In this document: piece by piece, positions 8,016 to 13,780 of the stretch | Position numbering within the stretch: position 1 is the stretch's first letter | Layout of the letters: each line of letters begins with the position of its first letter | Assembly: GCA_030428695.1 (NCBI GenBank) | Contig: JAUIEM010000272.1 | Span: 1 to 13,780 of the forward strand | Direction of reading: 5' to 3' | Length of the DNA stretch: 13,780 nucleotides | Source: a bacterium | GTDB taxonomy: Bacteria > Planctomycetota > J058 > JAJDCP01 | Translations under genes and position numbers: made by a program | The notes under the pieces: model-generated | Database searches by the model: none | What the model was told of the DNA's origin: nothing | The model's input: the letters and a program-made list of their open reading frames with translations, nothing else

Positions 8016-9254
8016 CTACAGGTTCGGCCACTCCGGAAACGGCGTCGCGCTCGCCGGGGCGAGGTCGGGGGCGGCGGCGAACACGTACAGCGCCGCCGCG
8101 TCGGGCAGCTCGAGCCCGTCGAGGCGCGACTGGACGGCACGGAAGGCCGCCGCGTAGCCCGCCGGGCTGAGCGGCCCCTGCTCCGCCCGCTCGAAGGCGA
8201 GCCACTTGGCGAGGACGTGGCCGAGCGCGAGCAGCACCAGGCCCTCGAGCCAGGCGCGGCCGCGGCTGAGGGGCCGCAGGGCGCGGACCTCCGCGGCCAG
8301 GATCCCACCGGCTCGCTGCCGGACATCACCCTCGAGGACGGGAGCGGGGTCGACCGGGAGCTGGAGGATGTGCCCGCGCAGGCGCTCCGCCATCGCGCGG
8401 ACATCCTCTCCCTTGCCGGCATCGTCGCTGAGCAGCTGGGCGAAGCCCGCGAGCAGCAGGAGGGCGCTCGCGGCGTCCGCGTCCGTGCGCTCCGGGAAGA
8501 CCTCGGCGAAGCGCGCGCGCAGCGCCGCCGCCAGCGCGGGCTCGGGATCCTCCGCCAGGGCCGCGCAGAGCTCTGCTTCCAGAGCCGCGTAGCGCTCGAA
8601 GCCGACGGCCGTCTCCGCCCCGAGGGGCACCTCGGCGGGCAGGTACAGGCTCCAGACCGGGAAGGGGCTGCGGGCCGCGAGCTCGCCCGCCAGAGCGCGC
8701 AGGGCCGCGCCGTCCGCCGCGCCGGCCGCGCCGTCGCCGGCCAGGCTGACGCGCACGCCGTCCGGCGCCCAGACGACCCGGACCAGGGGCGCGCAGCAGC
8801 CGCTCGGCAGGGCGCCCTCGGGCAGGGGCCGCGGCGCAGCGCAGGTCGAAGGCAGCGCGTAGCACAGGCGGCCGCCGTCCGCCGCCTCGACGGGCAGGAC
8901 GCCGCCGTCGAGGCGTTCCGCGGCGAGCGCCTCCGGCGCGAGGAGCGTCGGGGCCTCGGGCACGGCCAGCGCGGCCCCGCAGGCGGTGCAGGTCAGGGCC
9001 TGCTCCGGGCCGAGGGTCGGCAGCCGGTCCCCGTCCGGCGCGGCGAGCAGGTCGAGGCGGGCCAGCTCGACGACCACCCCGGCGACGTCTTCCTCGGGCT
9101 GGCCGAGGTGCTCGGCGAGGGCGGACAGACCGCGCTGCCCGTCGAGGGCCTCGACCACCGCCAGGGCCGCCGGATGCAGCGGGCAGCGCGCGCCGTCGAC
9201 GAGCAGCGCCCCGTCGGCGCGGTGCTCCGGTCGGACGGGGGGGATCGGCAGCAT
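8016..9254 (-). CDS. Unknown protein with PqqD-like N-terminal domain
   Basis: A 412-residue protein, about one quarter alanine. Residues about 10-72 have the pattern of PqqD-like/peptide-recognition winged helices: a short beta hairpin (GALLVDGARCPLHPAAL), then VEALDGQRGLSALAEHL and a helix ending ELARLDLLAAP. A CxxC pair follows (Cys89, Cys92; LTCTACGA), then further Cys (PSTCAAP, SGCCAP). The rest is helical and I do not recognise it; the last third includes a moderately hydrophobic stretch (LEGLVLLALGHVLAKWLAF). I chose ATG 9254 over GTG 9260 because GAGGAG lies 5 nt before the ATG but overlaps the GTG. It begins 2 nt after the stop of the 102-residue gene, so it belongs to the transporter operon. 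PqqD-like domains usually bind a peptide for a modifying enzyme, but no such enzyme or precursor is visible here. A plain winged helix is the alternative. Confidence 0.7.
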   Translation of the reverse strand: MLPIPPVRPEHRADGALLVDGARCPLHPAALAVVEALDGQRGLSALAEHLGQPEEDVAGVVVELARLDLLAAPDGDRLPTLGPEQALTCTACGAALAVPEAPTLLAPEALAAERLDGGVLPVEAADGGRLCYALPSTCAAPRPLPEGALPSGCCAPLVRVVWAPDGVRVSLAGDGAAGAADGAALRALAGELAARSPFPVWSLYLPAEVPLGAETAVGFERYAALEAELCAALAEDPEPALAAALRARFAEVFPERTDADAASALLLLAGFAQLLSDDAGKGEDVRAMAERLRGHILQLPVDPAPVLEGDVRQRAGGILAAEVRALRPLSRGRAWLEGLVLLALGHVLAKWLAFERAEQGPLSPAGYAAAFRAVQSRLDGLELPDAAALYVFAAAPDLAPASATPFPEWPNL

Positions 9255-9256
9255 GC

Positions 9257-9565
9257 TCACTCCTCGCGGTAGTCCTTGCCCTGCAGGTACTCGTCCTCGA
9301 GGTCCTCGAGCTCCTGCTCCCAGTCGGCGGCCGGCCGCTCCTTCGGCGGCTCCGGGCGGTCGTCCGGGTCGAGCTGGCCGATACGGAACTTGACGAAGCT
9401 GGCGGGGGCGACGTTGCCCTCGAGCACGAAGTCGTCATCCTCGGCGAGCTTGCAGGCCTCCGGCGCCGGCAGGTGCACGGTGGTGCCGTGCTGGAAGATG
9501 CCGACCCCCTCGATGTTGCGCACTCCTTCCCCGGTGTAGCGCACGGCGTAGCGACGCTCGGGCAA
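9257..9565 (-). CDS. Small acidic protein of unknown function, TTG start
   Basis: A 102-residue protein. The first half is a likely compact beta domain (YAVRYTGEGVRNIEGVGIF, then HGTTVHLPAPEA); the second half is charged and acidic (PPKERPAADWEQELEDLEDE), probably an extended or coiled tail. I do not recognise the family; the N-terminal pattern recalls small structural or adaptor proteins of phage type, but this is only an impression. The start is TTG at 9565: a perfect AGGAGGAA sits 5 nt upstream and no ATG or GTG fits as well. The gene starts 11 nt after the transporter stop codon, and its Shine-Dalgarno sequence overlaps that stop. Its own stop lies 2 nt before the ATG of the next gene. 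Tight packing suggests a role tied to both neighbours. Confidence 0.75.
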   Translation of the reverse strand: MPERRYAVRYTGEGVRNIEGVGIFQHGTTVHLPAPEACKLAEDDDFVLEGNVAPASFVKFRIGQLDPDDRPEPPKERPAADWEQELEDLEDEYLQGKDYREE

Positions 9566-9570
9566 CGCGC

Positions 9571-9578
9571 TTCCTCCT
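9571..9578 (-). promoter_or_regulatory. Strong Shine-Dalgarno sequence deciding a TTG start
   Basis: AGGAGGAA on the minus strand, 5 nt before TTG 9565, overlaps the TAG stop (9579-9577) of the transporter gene. It is the strongest ribosome binding site in the window and fixes the unusual start of the 102-residue protein. Confidence 0.8.
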
Positions 9579-11409
9579 ATTCCCCCTGCTCGCGCAGGAT
9601 CCGCTCGATCTCGGCGACGCGCTCGCGCAAGGCGAAGCTCTCCCACAGTGGGCGGTAGGCATCGACCAGGGCGTCGAGCTCGCCGGCGACGGCGGCCGCG
9701 TCCTTCGGGAAGCGCAGCTCGGGCATCTCCGCCCCCTCCAGCACCGCGGCGACGAAGGCCTGCCGGCCGATCGCGGCCTCTTCCTCGCTCAGCTCCGGAT
9801 GCAGGCGGGTGGTCGCGATCTCGCCGAGCAAGCCCTCGATGCCGCAGGCGGCGATCAGCTTCGCCCCCTCCTCCCGCCAGAGCGGGCTGCCGGCCGTGTC
9901 GCTCGCGCTCCATTCCTCGATGCGCTCGTCAGCGTGGGTCAGGAGCTCGTCGCGCAGGGCGAGCACGCCGTCGCGGTAGCTGCCTTCGAGATGGCGGAAG
10001 AGGAACTCGTCGCAGGGCAGCAGCGCACGGCCGAGGTAGTCCGGCGCGAACTCCGGCTCCTCATCCGCCGCCGGCCCGGTGAAGTAGACGTCGACCCGGC
10101 CGCGCACGTAGTCGCGGTCGCTGCGCTCGGAGGTGATCAGCGCCCCGGCGAGCGCGGCGGTCATGAAGCTCGCGAGCGCGCCCCCGGCCATCGCCTTGAG
10201 CCCGAGCCGGGCGAGGTCCTGGCGGCGGTCGGGGGCGAGCCCGCTGATGCCGCCGAGCTGGATCGCGATCGAGGAGAAGTTCGCGAAGCCGCACAACGCG
10301 TAGGTGCCGATGGTCAGCGAGCGCGGGCTGAACTGCGCGGCGTACAGCGAGACGGGGATCAGCGCCCCGAGGTCGAGGTAGGCGACGAACTCGTTGACCG
10401 CGACCTTGGTGCCGAGCAGGCCGCCGAACACGAAGCAGTCTTCCCAGGGCACGCCCATCAGGAAGGCGAGGGGCGCGAAGATGTAGCCGAACACGTCGCT
10501 CAAGGCCCCCGGCCACCAGCTCTGGACCGAGAGGTAGCCCGGGCTGTTCGGGACCAGCAGGCCGAGCACCTGCTCCTTGATCAGCCCGAGGCCGGCGTCG
10601 ACCATCGCGATCAGCGCGACGAAGGCGATCAGCATCGCCGCGACGTTGAGGGCGAGCTTCATGCCGTCGGTCGCGCCGGCGGCGGCCGCGTCGACGACGT
10701 TGGCGGTCGTGCGCTCGATCTTCAGCGTGACCTCGCCGCGGGTCTTCGACTCCTCGGTCTCGGGCACCATCAGCTTGGCGAGCACCAGGGCCGCCGGCGC
10801 GCTCATCAGCGAGGCCGAGAGCAGGTGCCCGGCGTCGACCCCGAAGCGCACGTAGGCGACGAGCACGCCGCCGGCGATGGTCGCGAAGCCGCCCGTCATC
10901 AGCGCCATCAGCTCGCTCTTCGTCATCGTCTGGATGAAGGGCCGGACGACGATCGGAGCCTCGGTCTGGCCGACGAAGACGTTGGCGGCGACGGCGAGGG
11001 ACTCCGCCCCCGACACGCCCATCGCCCGCTGCATCACCCAGGCCATGAACCAGACCACCCGCTGCATCACGCCGAGGTGGTACAGGATCGACATCAGCGA
11101 GGCGAAGAAGATGATCGTCGTCAACACCTGGAAGGCGAAGACGAAGCCCGCGCTGCTGTCGCCGAGGCTGCCGAAGACGAAGGTGCCCCCGGCTTCCGCG
11201 AAGGCGAGGATCTCGTTGACGACCTGCTTGAAGCTGTCGAAGAACACCACCCCCCACGGGGTGTGGAGGATGCACAGGGCGAACAGCAGCTGCAGGAAGA
11301 TGCCGGTCCCGACCAGACGCCACGAGACCGCGCTCTTGCGCTCGGACATCGCGAAGGCGACCGCGACGATCGCGCACAGGCCGACCAGGCTGAGCAGATT
11401 GGGAAGCAT
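9577..11409 (-). CDS. CNT/NupC-type nucleoside transporter with extra C-terminal domain
   Basis: A 610-residue inner-membrane protein. Residues 1 to about 425 are a concentrative nucleoside transporter, which imports nucleosides with Na+ or H+. The substrate-site residues known from Vibrio cholerae CNT are all present: GQTEAP (147-152, hairpin 1), NEF with Glu340, and GFANFSS giving Phe375, Asn377 and Ser380. Uptake should therefore be functional. Bacterial NupC proteins usually end near 400 residues; here about 185 further residues follow without a break, starting SERSDRDYVRGRVDVYF. They are soluble, acidic and mostly helical, and I do not recognise them. The ATG at 11409 follows a GGGAG site and a near-consensus promoter. 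It is the first gene of a three-gene operon with the 102-residue and PqqD-like proteins. The extension could regulate transport or bind the neighbours. Confidence 0.92.
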   Translation of the reverse strand: MLPNLLSLVGLCAIVAVAFAMSERKSAVSWRLVGTGIFLQLLFALCILHTPWGVVFFDSFKQVVNEILAFAEAGGTFVFGSLGDSSAGFVFAFQVLTTIIFFASLMSILYHLGVMQRVVWFMAWVMQRAMGVSGAESLAVAANVFVGQTEAPIVVRPFIQTMTKSELMALMTGGFATIAGGVLVAYVRFGVDAGHLLSASLMSAPAALVLAKLMVPETEESKTRGEVTLKIERTTANVVDAAAAGATDGMKLALNVAAMLIAFVALIAMVDAGLGLIKEQVLGLLVPNSPGYLSVQSWWPGALSDVFGYIFAPLAFLMGVPWEDCFVFGGLLGTKVAVNEFVAYLDLGALIPVSLYAAQFSPRSLTIGTYALCGFANFSSIAIQLGGISGLAPDRRQDLARLGLKAMAGGALASFMTAALAGALITSERSDRDYVRGRVDVYFTGPAADEEPEFAPDYLGRALLPCDEFLFRHLEGSYRDGVLALRDELLTHADERIEEWSASDTAGSPLWREEGAKLIAACGIEGLLGEIATTRLHPELSEEEAAIGRQAFVAAVLEGAEMPELRFPKDAAAVAGELDALVDAYRPLWESFALRERVAEIERILREQGE

Positions 11410-11441
11410 GGGGGCTCCCGCTGACGGTAGGAAAGAGGCTG

Positions 11442-11470
11442 ACGATAGTGGACCTTGCGGGGGATGTCAA
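11442..11470 (-). promoter_or_regulatory. Predicted sigma70 promoter of the transporter operon
   Basis: On the minus strand, TTGACA (11470-11465, exact consensus) and TATCGT (11447-11442, 4 of 6) are spaced by exactly 17 nt. Transcription would start near 11435, giving a leader of about 26 nt before the ATG at 11409. It separates the transporter operon from the HxlR gene upstream. Confidence 0.7.
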
Positions 11471-11505
11471 TCGCCCGGCCGGCCGTCAGGATGGGCGGGC
11501 AGCCT

Positions 11506-11524
11506 GCGGCTCCCGGAGCGCCGC
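11506..11524 (-). terminator. Possible hairpin after the HxlR gene
   Basis: A GC-rich imperfect stem (GCGGC...GCCGC, with inner CTC/GAG pairing and a one-base bulge) lies 6 nt after the HxlR stop codon. No T-run follows, so intrinsic termination is doubtful. Confidence 0.25.
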
Positions 11525-11529
11525 TCGGG

Positions 11530-11910
11530 TCAGCCCCGATCGAAGCGCGCGCGGGCGTCCCGGACCGCATCGTGGTGCTCGCGCGCCCAGCCGACCAGCG
11601 CCCAGAGCGGCTTGATCAGCCCCTGGCCGAGGTCGGTCAGCGAGTACTCCACGCGGACGGGCACCTCGGCGAAGACGACGCGGAGGACATAGCCCTCCCG
11701 CTCGAGCTGGCGCAGGGTGCGCGTCAGCATCCGCTGCGAGATGCCGACGATGCGTCGTTTCAACGCGTTGAAGCGCTCCGGGCCCTGCGCGAGGGCGAGC
11801 ATCACGATCAACGACCACTTGTCCCCGAAGCGGGCGACCACGTCGCGGATCGGGCAGTCCGGGGTGTCCTGGAAGATGAAGCGGCCGTCGTCGCGCTGTC
11901 GGGTGACCAC
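11530..11910 (-). CDS. HxlR-family winged-helix transcriptional regulator
   Basis: A 126-residue DNA-binding protein of the HxlR (DUF24) family, small dimeric regulators that often sense electrophiles or redox state through a conserved N-terminal Cys. Visible features are Cys19 (PDCPIRDV), GDKWSLIVML (29-38), GPERFNALKRRIVGISQRML (43-62, recognition helix region), LRQLEREGYV and the wing-end VPVRVEYSLTDLG. The start is GTG 11910: GGAGG lies 4 nt upstream, and a TTGACA hexamer at 11978-11973 would start transcription near 11943. An alternative ATG at 11967 would add 19 residues but falls inside the promoter. It is divergent from the DUF4345-like gene, the usual layout for HxlR regulators controlling their neighbour and themselves. 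Confidence 0.9.
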   Translation of the reverse strand: MVTRQRDDGRFIFQDTPDCPIRDVVARFGDKWSLIVMLALAQGPERFNALKRRIVGISQRMLTRTLRQLEREGYVLRVVFAEVPVRVEYSLTDLGQGLIKPLWALVGWAREHHDAVRDARARFDRG

Positions 11911-11960
11911 CGCTCCTCCGTGGTTCTCTCCGTGTGCCCAGGGACCCAGAAAGTGCCCGA

Positions 11961-12009
11961 TTGTCATGCAGGTGTCAATCCACCATACTGGTATACATTC
12001 GTAACCAGT
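11961..12009. promoter_or_regulatory. Divergent promoter region with probable HxlR operator
   Basis: On the + strand, TTGTCA (11961-11966) and CATACT (11984-11989) are 17 nt apart and point to the DUF4345-like gene. An inverted repeat with arms ACTGGT (11987-11992) and ACCAGT (12004-12009), 11 nt between, overlaps the -10 and the start point, as expected for a repressor site. On the minus strand, TTGACA (11978-11973) faces the HxlR gene, though its -10 (CACTTT) is weak. Both promoters interleave, so one bound dimer could affect both. Confidence 0.55.
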
Positions 12010-12048
12010 GGCGGGACAGGCGTGTTCCCGGCGTGAGAGGGAGTCGAC

Positions 12049-12463
12049 ATGGAGACGTTTGCGAGGGTGTTTCTCGGAATCCAGGCTGCGACGATCGGAT
12101 CGATCGGGCTCGTCTATCTGTACGACCCGAACGTCCTGCTGCGCGTGCTGCTCGGCGACGATCCCGACCAGACCGCGATCGCAGCTCGACGTGACGCGCG
12201 CCGGCCTGGTCAACATGTTGCGCGGCTCGTACGGGGGCCTGTTCGCCGGCATGGCGGCCATCTTCGCCTGCGGGGCCCTGATGCCGGAACGCACTGCCGA
12301 CGTCCTCTTGTTCACGCTGCTCTTCATGGGAGGGATCGCGGGGGGGCGGATCGTCAGCATCCTCCGGCGGGGATCGCCCGGTCTCGCCATCAACGGCCTG
12401 CTGGGCTACGAGCTGGTGGCCGCGGCCATCGCCGCCGGGCTGTACGCGCAACGCGCGGCCTGA
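12049..12463 (+). pseudogene. DUF4345-like small membrane protein, broken by a 1-nt frameshift
   Basis: The ATG at 12049 (GAGGGAG 5 nt upstream) opens METFARVFLGIQAATIGSIG, a first membrane helix, then YLYDPNVLLRVLLGDDPDQTAI to about 12180. The frame then continues into a low-complexity Arg-rich shadow. From 12182 one frame over, the expected continuation appears: QLDVTRAGLVNML, RGSYGGLFAGMAAIF, three further hydrophobic helices and the end at 12463. Joining the two by skipping one base near 12181 gives a natural 137-residue, four-helix protein of the DUF4345 type (RGxYGG signature). Either the gene is inactivated or one base was inserted in sequencing or assembly. I see no slippery site that would suggest programmed +1 frameshifting. 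Its role is unknown; divergence from HxlR suggests it is the regulated target. Confidence 0.7.
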
Positions 12464-12486
12464 AGAGCCTCGCGAGACCTTCCTCG

Positions 12487-12505
12487 CGCGGCCGCTTTCG
12501 CCGCG
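12487..12505. terminator. GC-rich hairpin between the DUF4345-like gene and the next gene
   Basis: CGCGGC and GCCGCG form perfect 6-bp arms around a 7-nt loop, 24 nt after the stop at 12463. Only a short TTT follows 8 nt later, so this is a weak terminator candidate for the + strand. Confidence 0.3.
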
Positions 12506-12518
12506 ACCGACCTTTGGC

Positions 12519-12524
12519 TACACT
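12519..12524 (+). promoter_or_regulatory. Possible -10 element for the 105-residue gene
   Basis: TACACT (5 of 6 to the -10 consensus) lies 23 nt before the ATG at 12548, with GGAAGGAG as ribosome binding site between. No convincing -35 is present at 16-18 nt. Confidence 0.35.
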
Positions 12525-12547
12525 AGGAGCGGGGGGAAGGAGCCGCG

Positions 12548-12865
12548 ATGGCGAACGACGCGCGCGACAAGCACACACGTCGCCACAGCCCGAAGACGAT
12601 GCGCAAGGGCATCCCCATCCGCACCGGCCGCGAGTACAAATTCGTGGTCGACAACAAACCCCTGTCCATCCAGTGCCTCGACGTCGACAGTCGAGAACCC
12701 CGCGCTGGCCTCGAGTGCAGCCTGATTCTGCCCGACGGCGCCGTCCGTCACGTCGTCCTCGACGCGCAGGGCAGGGCGCGGATCGCGAACCTCCCTCCGG
12801 GAACCTGCCGCTTCGTCCTGGGCAAGGCCCAGGCCGCGGCAGTGGGTGACCCGTCCGAGGTCTGA
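12548..12865 (+). CDS. Small protein with VgrG/PAAR-associated-like beta module
   Basis: A 105-residue soluble protein. A basic, hydrophilic start (about 1-30) is followed by one beta-rich module: FVVDNKPLSIQCLDVDSRE, then ECSLILPDGAVRHVVLDAQG and RARIANLPPGTCRFVLGK. The layout (property/substance strand, 'lPDG', 'LDaqGrArI', 'lPPGtC') follows modules often found at the end of, or beside, type VI secretion VgrG and PAAR proteins, where they link effectors to the spike. No VgrG, PAAR or other T6SS gene is in the window, so this role is inference. ATG 12548 follows GGAAGGAG. It is 45 nt upstream of the next gene and probably co-transcribed with it. Confidence 0.65.
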   Translation: MANDARDKHTRRHSPKTMRKGIPIRTGREYKFVVDNKPLSIQCLDVDSREPRAGLECSLILPDGAVRHVVLDAQGRARIANLPPGTCRFVLGKAQAAAVGDPSEV

Positions 12866-12910
12866 CCCGCGACTCCTGACATCTTTCCACGCGAACATCG
12901 AGGATCCACG

Positions 12911-13780
12911 ATGACGGACCACGTCTATTTCCACAGCGGCTACATCACGACCCGGGACGGTGAGATCATCGTCGAGGTGCTGCCCGGGGCCCTCCCCGTC
13001 GGCAAGGCATTCACCCTGCAGCTCTGCGAGCTCGACACCTTCGAGGTCGGCAAGGTCAACGTCAGCGAGGGCACCGGGGACGACGACTGGCTGGCGGAGT
13101 TCCGGCTCGTCTACGAGAAGGAGAGGTTCTCGTCCGCCACCAGGCTGCGCACCCGGAAGGTCCCGAAAGGGGTGGTCTCGACCACCATCCACCTGCGGTT
13201 CTACGGGCTGAAGGAGCTGCATCCGATCGAGGTGTTCGGCGACGTCGACGACGCCCGGGGCGGGACCCGGGCGACGGGCTCGACGCCGAAGGAGCGCGAG
13301 AAGGCCCTGCGGGCGGCGGGACGACACCTCGAGCTCGGCCTGCGGACGACCATCGGCTCGCGCACGACCCAATTCCGCGCGCCGTGCTTCATCCCGCGAC
13401 CTATGGCACGCGCCGAGCTGACGGTAGAGCTGGCGAACATCGACTCCAGCGACGACGTCCGGGCGATCAAGAAGCGGCTGCGCCTGTTCGCCGAGGGGCT
13501 GGTCTGGAACGGCAGCGCGTTCGACTACATCCAGGGGAGGCTCGCGCCGACCTCTGCGGTGTTCGGCAAGGGCGCCTACGGCACCTGGCTCAAGAGCGAG
13601 CGCAGCGACAGCCTGCGCATCCGCCTCTACGTCCCGATCAACAACTGCCCCCGGAGCTTTTACGACCTCAAGGTCATCGACACCCGCCATCCCCACATCC
13701 GGGTCGCGGGCACGCGCTTCTTCGTCGTCGACCCGGCCCACCGTGACGCCGTGCAACAGATCCGCTTCCGCATCGACTAC
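12911..13780 (+). CDS. Large beta-rich protein of unknown function (3' end outside the window)
   Basis: An open frame of 290 codons from ATG 12911 (GAGG 8 nt upstream) to the window edge with no stop, so the protein is longer than 290 residues. It starts MTDHVYFHSGYITTRDGEII without a signal peptide or membrane segment. The first ~115 residues look like a beta-sandwich (VEVLPGALPVGKAFTLQLCE, TTIHLRFYGLKELHPIEVFG); a Lys/Arg/Thr-rich linker follows (residues ~118-140), then a second region with AELTVELANIDSSDDVRAI and LRIRLYVPINNCPRSFYDLK. I do not recognise the family. Codon use and G/C-ending codons match the neighbours, supporting a real gene. Following a VgrG-associated-like module, it could be a cargo or effector protein, but no catalytic motif is visible in this part. 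Confidence 0.75.
   Translation, partial: MTDHVYFHSGYITTRDGEIIVEVLPGALPVGKAFTLQLCELDTFEVGKVNVSEGTGDDDWLAEFRLVYEKERFSSATRLRTRKVPKGVVSTTIHLRFYGLKELHPIEVFGDVDDARGGTRATGSTPKEREKALRAAGRHLELGLRTTIGSRTTQFRAPCFIPRPMARAELTVELANIDSSDDVRAIKKRLRLFAEGLVWNGSAFDYIQGRLAPTSAVFGKGAYGTWLKSERSDSLRIRLYVPINNCPRSFYDLKVIDTRHPHIRVAGTRFFVVDPAHRDAVQQIRFRIDY

Noticed and set aside
7871..8422. Upstream extension of the IPTL-CTERM reading frame
   Set aside because: It overlaps the antisense end of the PqqD-like gene on the same strand in another frame and crosses the promoter; the signal peptide and ribosome binding site place the start at 7870.
12178..12190. Programmed +1 frameshifting in the DUF4345-like gene
   Set aside because: No slippery codon, in-frame stop or stimulatory element is visible at the junction.
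12464..12547. CRISPR, attachment site or small RNA in the intergenic stretch
   Set aside because: Only short GC-rich hairpins and a possible -10 are present; there are no spaced repeats or tRNA-like ends.

Overview
The window is about 70% GC, with strong G/C preference at third codon positions (Leu mostly CTC/CTG, Asp GAC, Lys AAG). It also encodes an IPTL-CTERM sorting-signal protein. Together these suggest a Gram-negative, GC-rich environmental bacterium; Acidobacteriota (Thermoanaerobaculia-like), Myxococcota or a GC-rich proteobacterium all fit. No rRNA or tRNA is present to settle it, so this is inference. I see no CRISPR array, insertion sequence, prophage or tRNA.

Region 1 (150-7026, + strand) is an apparent operon of five genes: a GT4 glycosyltransferase, an unusual membrane-anchored class III (glutamate-1-semialdehyde aminomutase-like) PLP aminotransferase carrying a C-terminal Mpo1/DUF962-like membrane domain, a classical short-chain dehydrogenase, a ferritin-like/AurF-like diiron protein, and a secreted alpha/beta hydrolase. 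Gaps are 48, 1, 72 and 63 nt. Sugar transfer, PLP chemistry beside a membrane, an Mpo1-like (iron dioxygenase family) domain, an NAD(P)-dependent oxidoreductase and a diiron oxidase together suggest biosynthesis or remodelling of an unusual amino- or glycolipid. This is the best candidate here for an undescribed system.

Region 2 (7031-11409, - strand) holds a secreted IPTL-CTERM repeat protein with its own promoter. Upstream of it lies a tight three-gene operon: a CNT/NupC-type nucleoside transporter with an extra ~185-residue soluble C-terminal domain, a 102-residue acidic protein starting at TTG, and a 412-residue protein with a PqqD-like N-terminal domain. A near-consensus sigma70 promoter precedes the transporter.

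Region 3 (11530-12463) is a divergent pair: an HxlR-family regulator and a small DUF4345-like membrane protein whose reading frame is broken by one base. The intergenic region has a -35/-10 pair overlapping an inverted repeat, the probable HxlR operator.

Region 4 (12548-13780, + strand) has a 105-residue protein ending in a module like those attached to type VI secretion spike proteins. It is followed by a beta-rich protein of at least 290 residues that runs off the end of the window.
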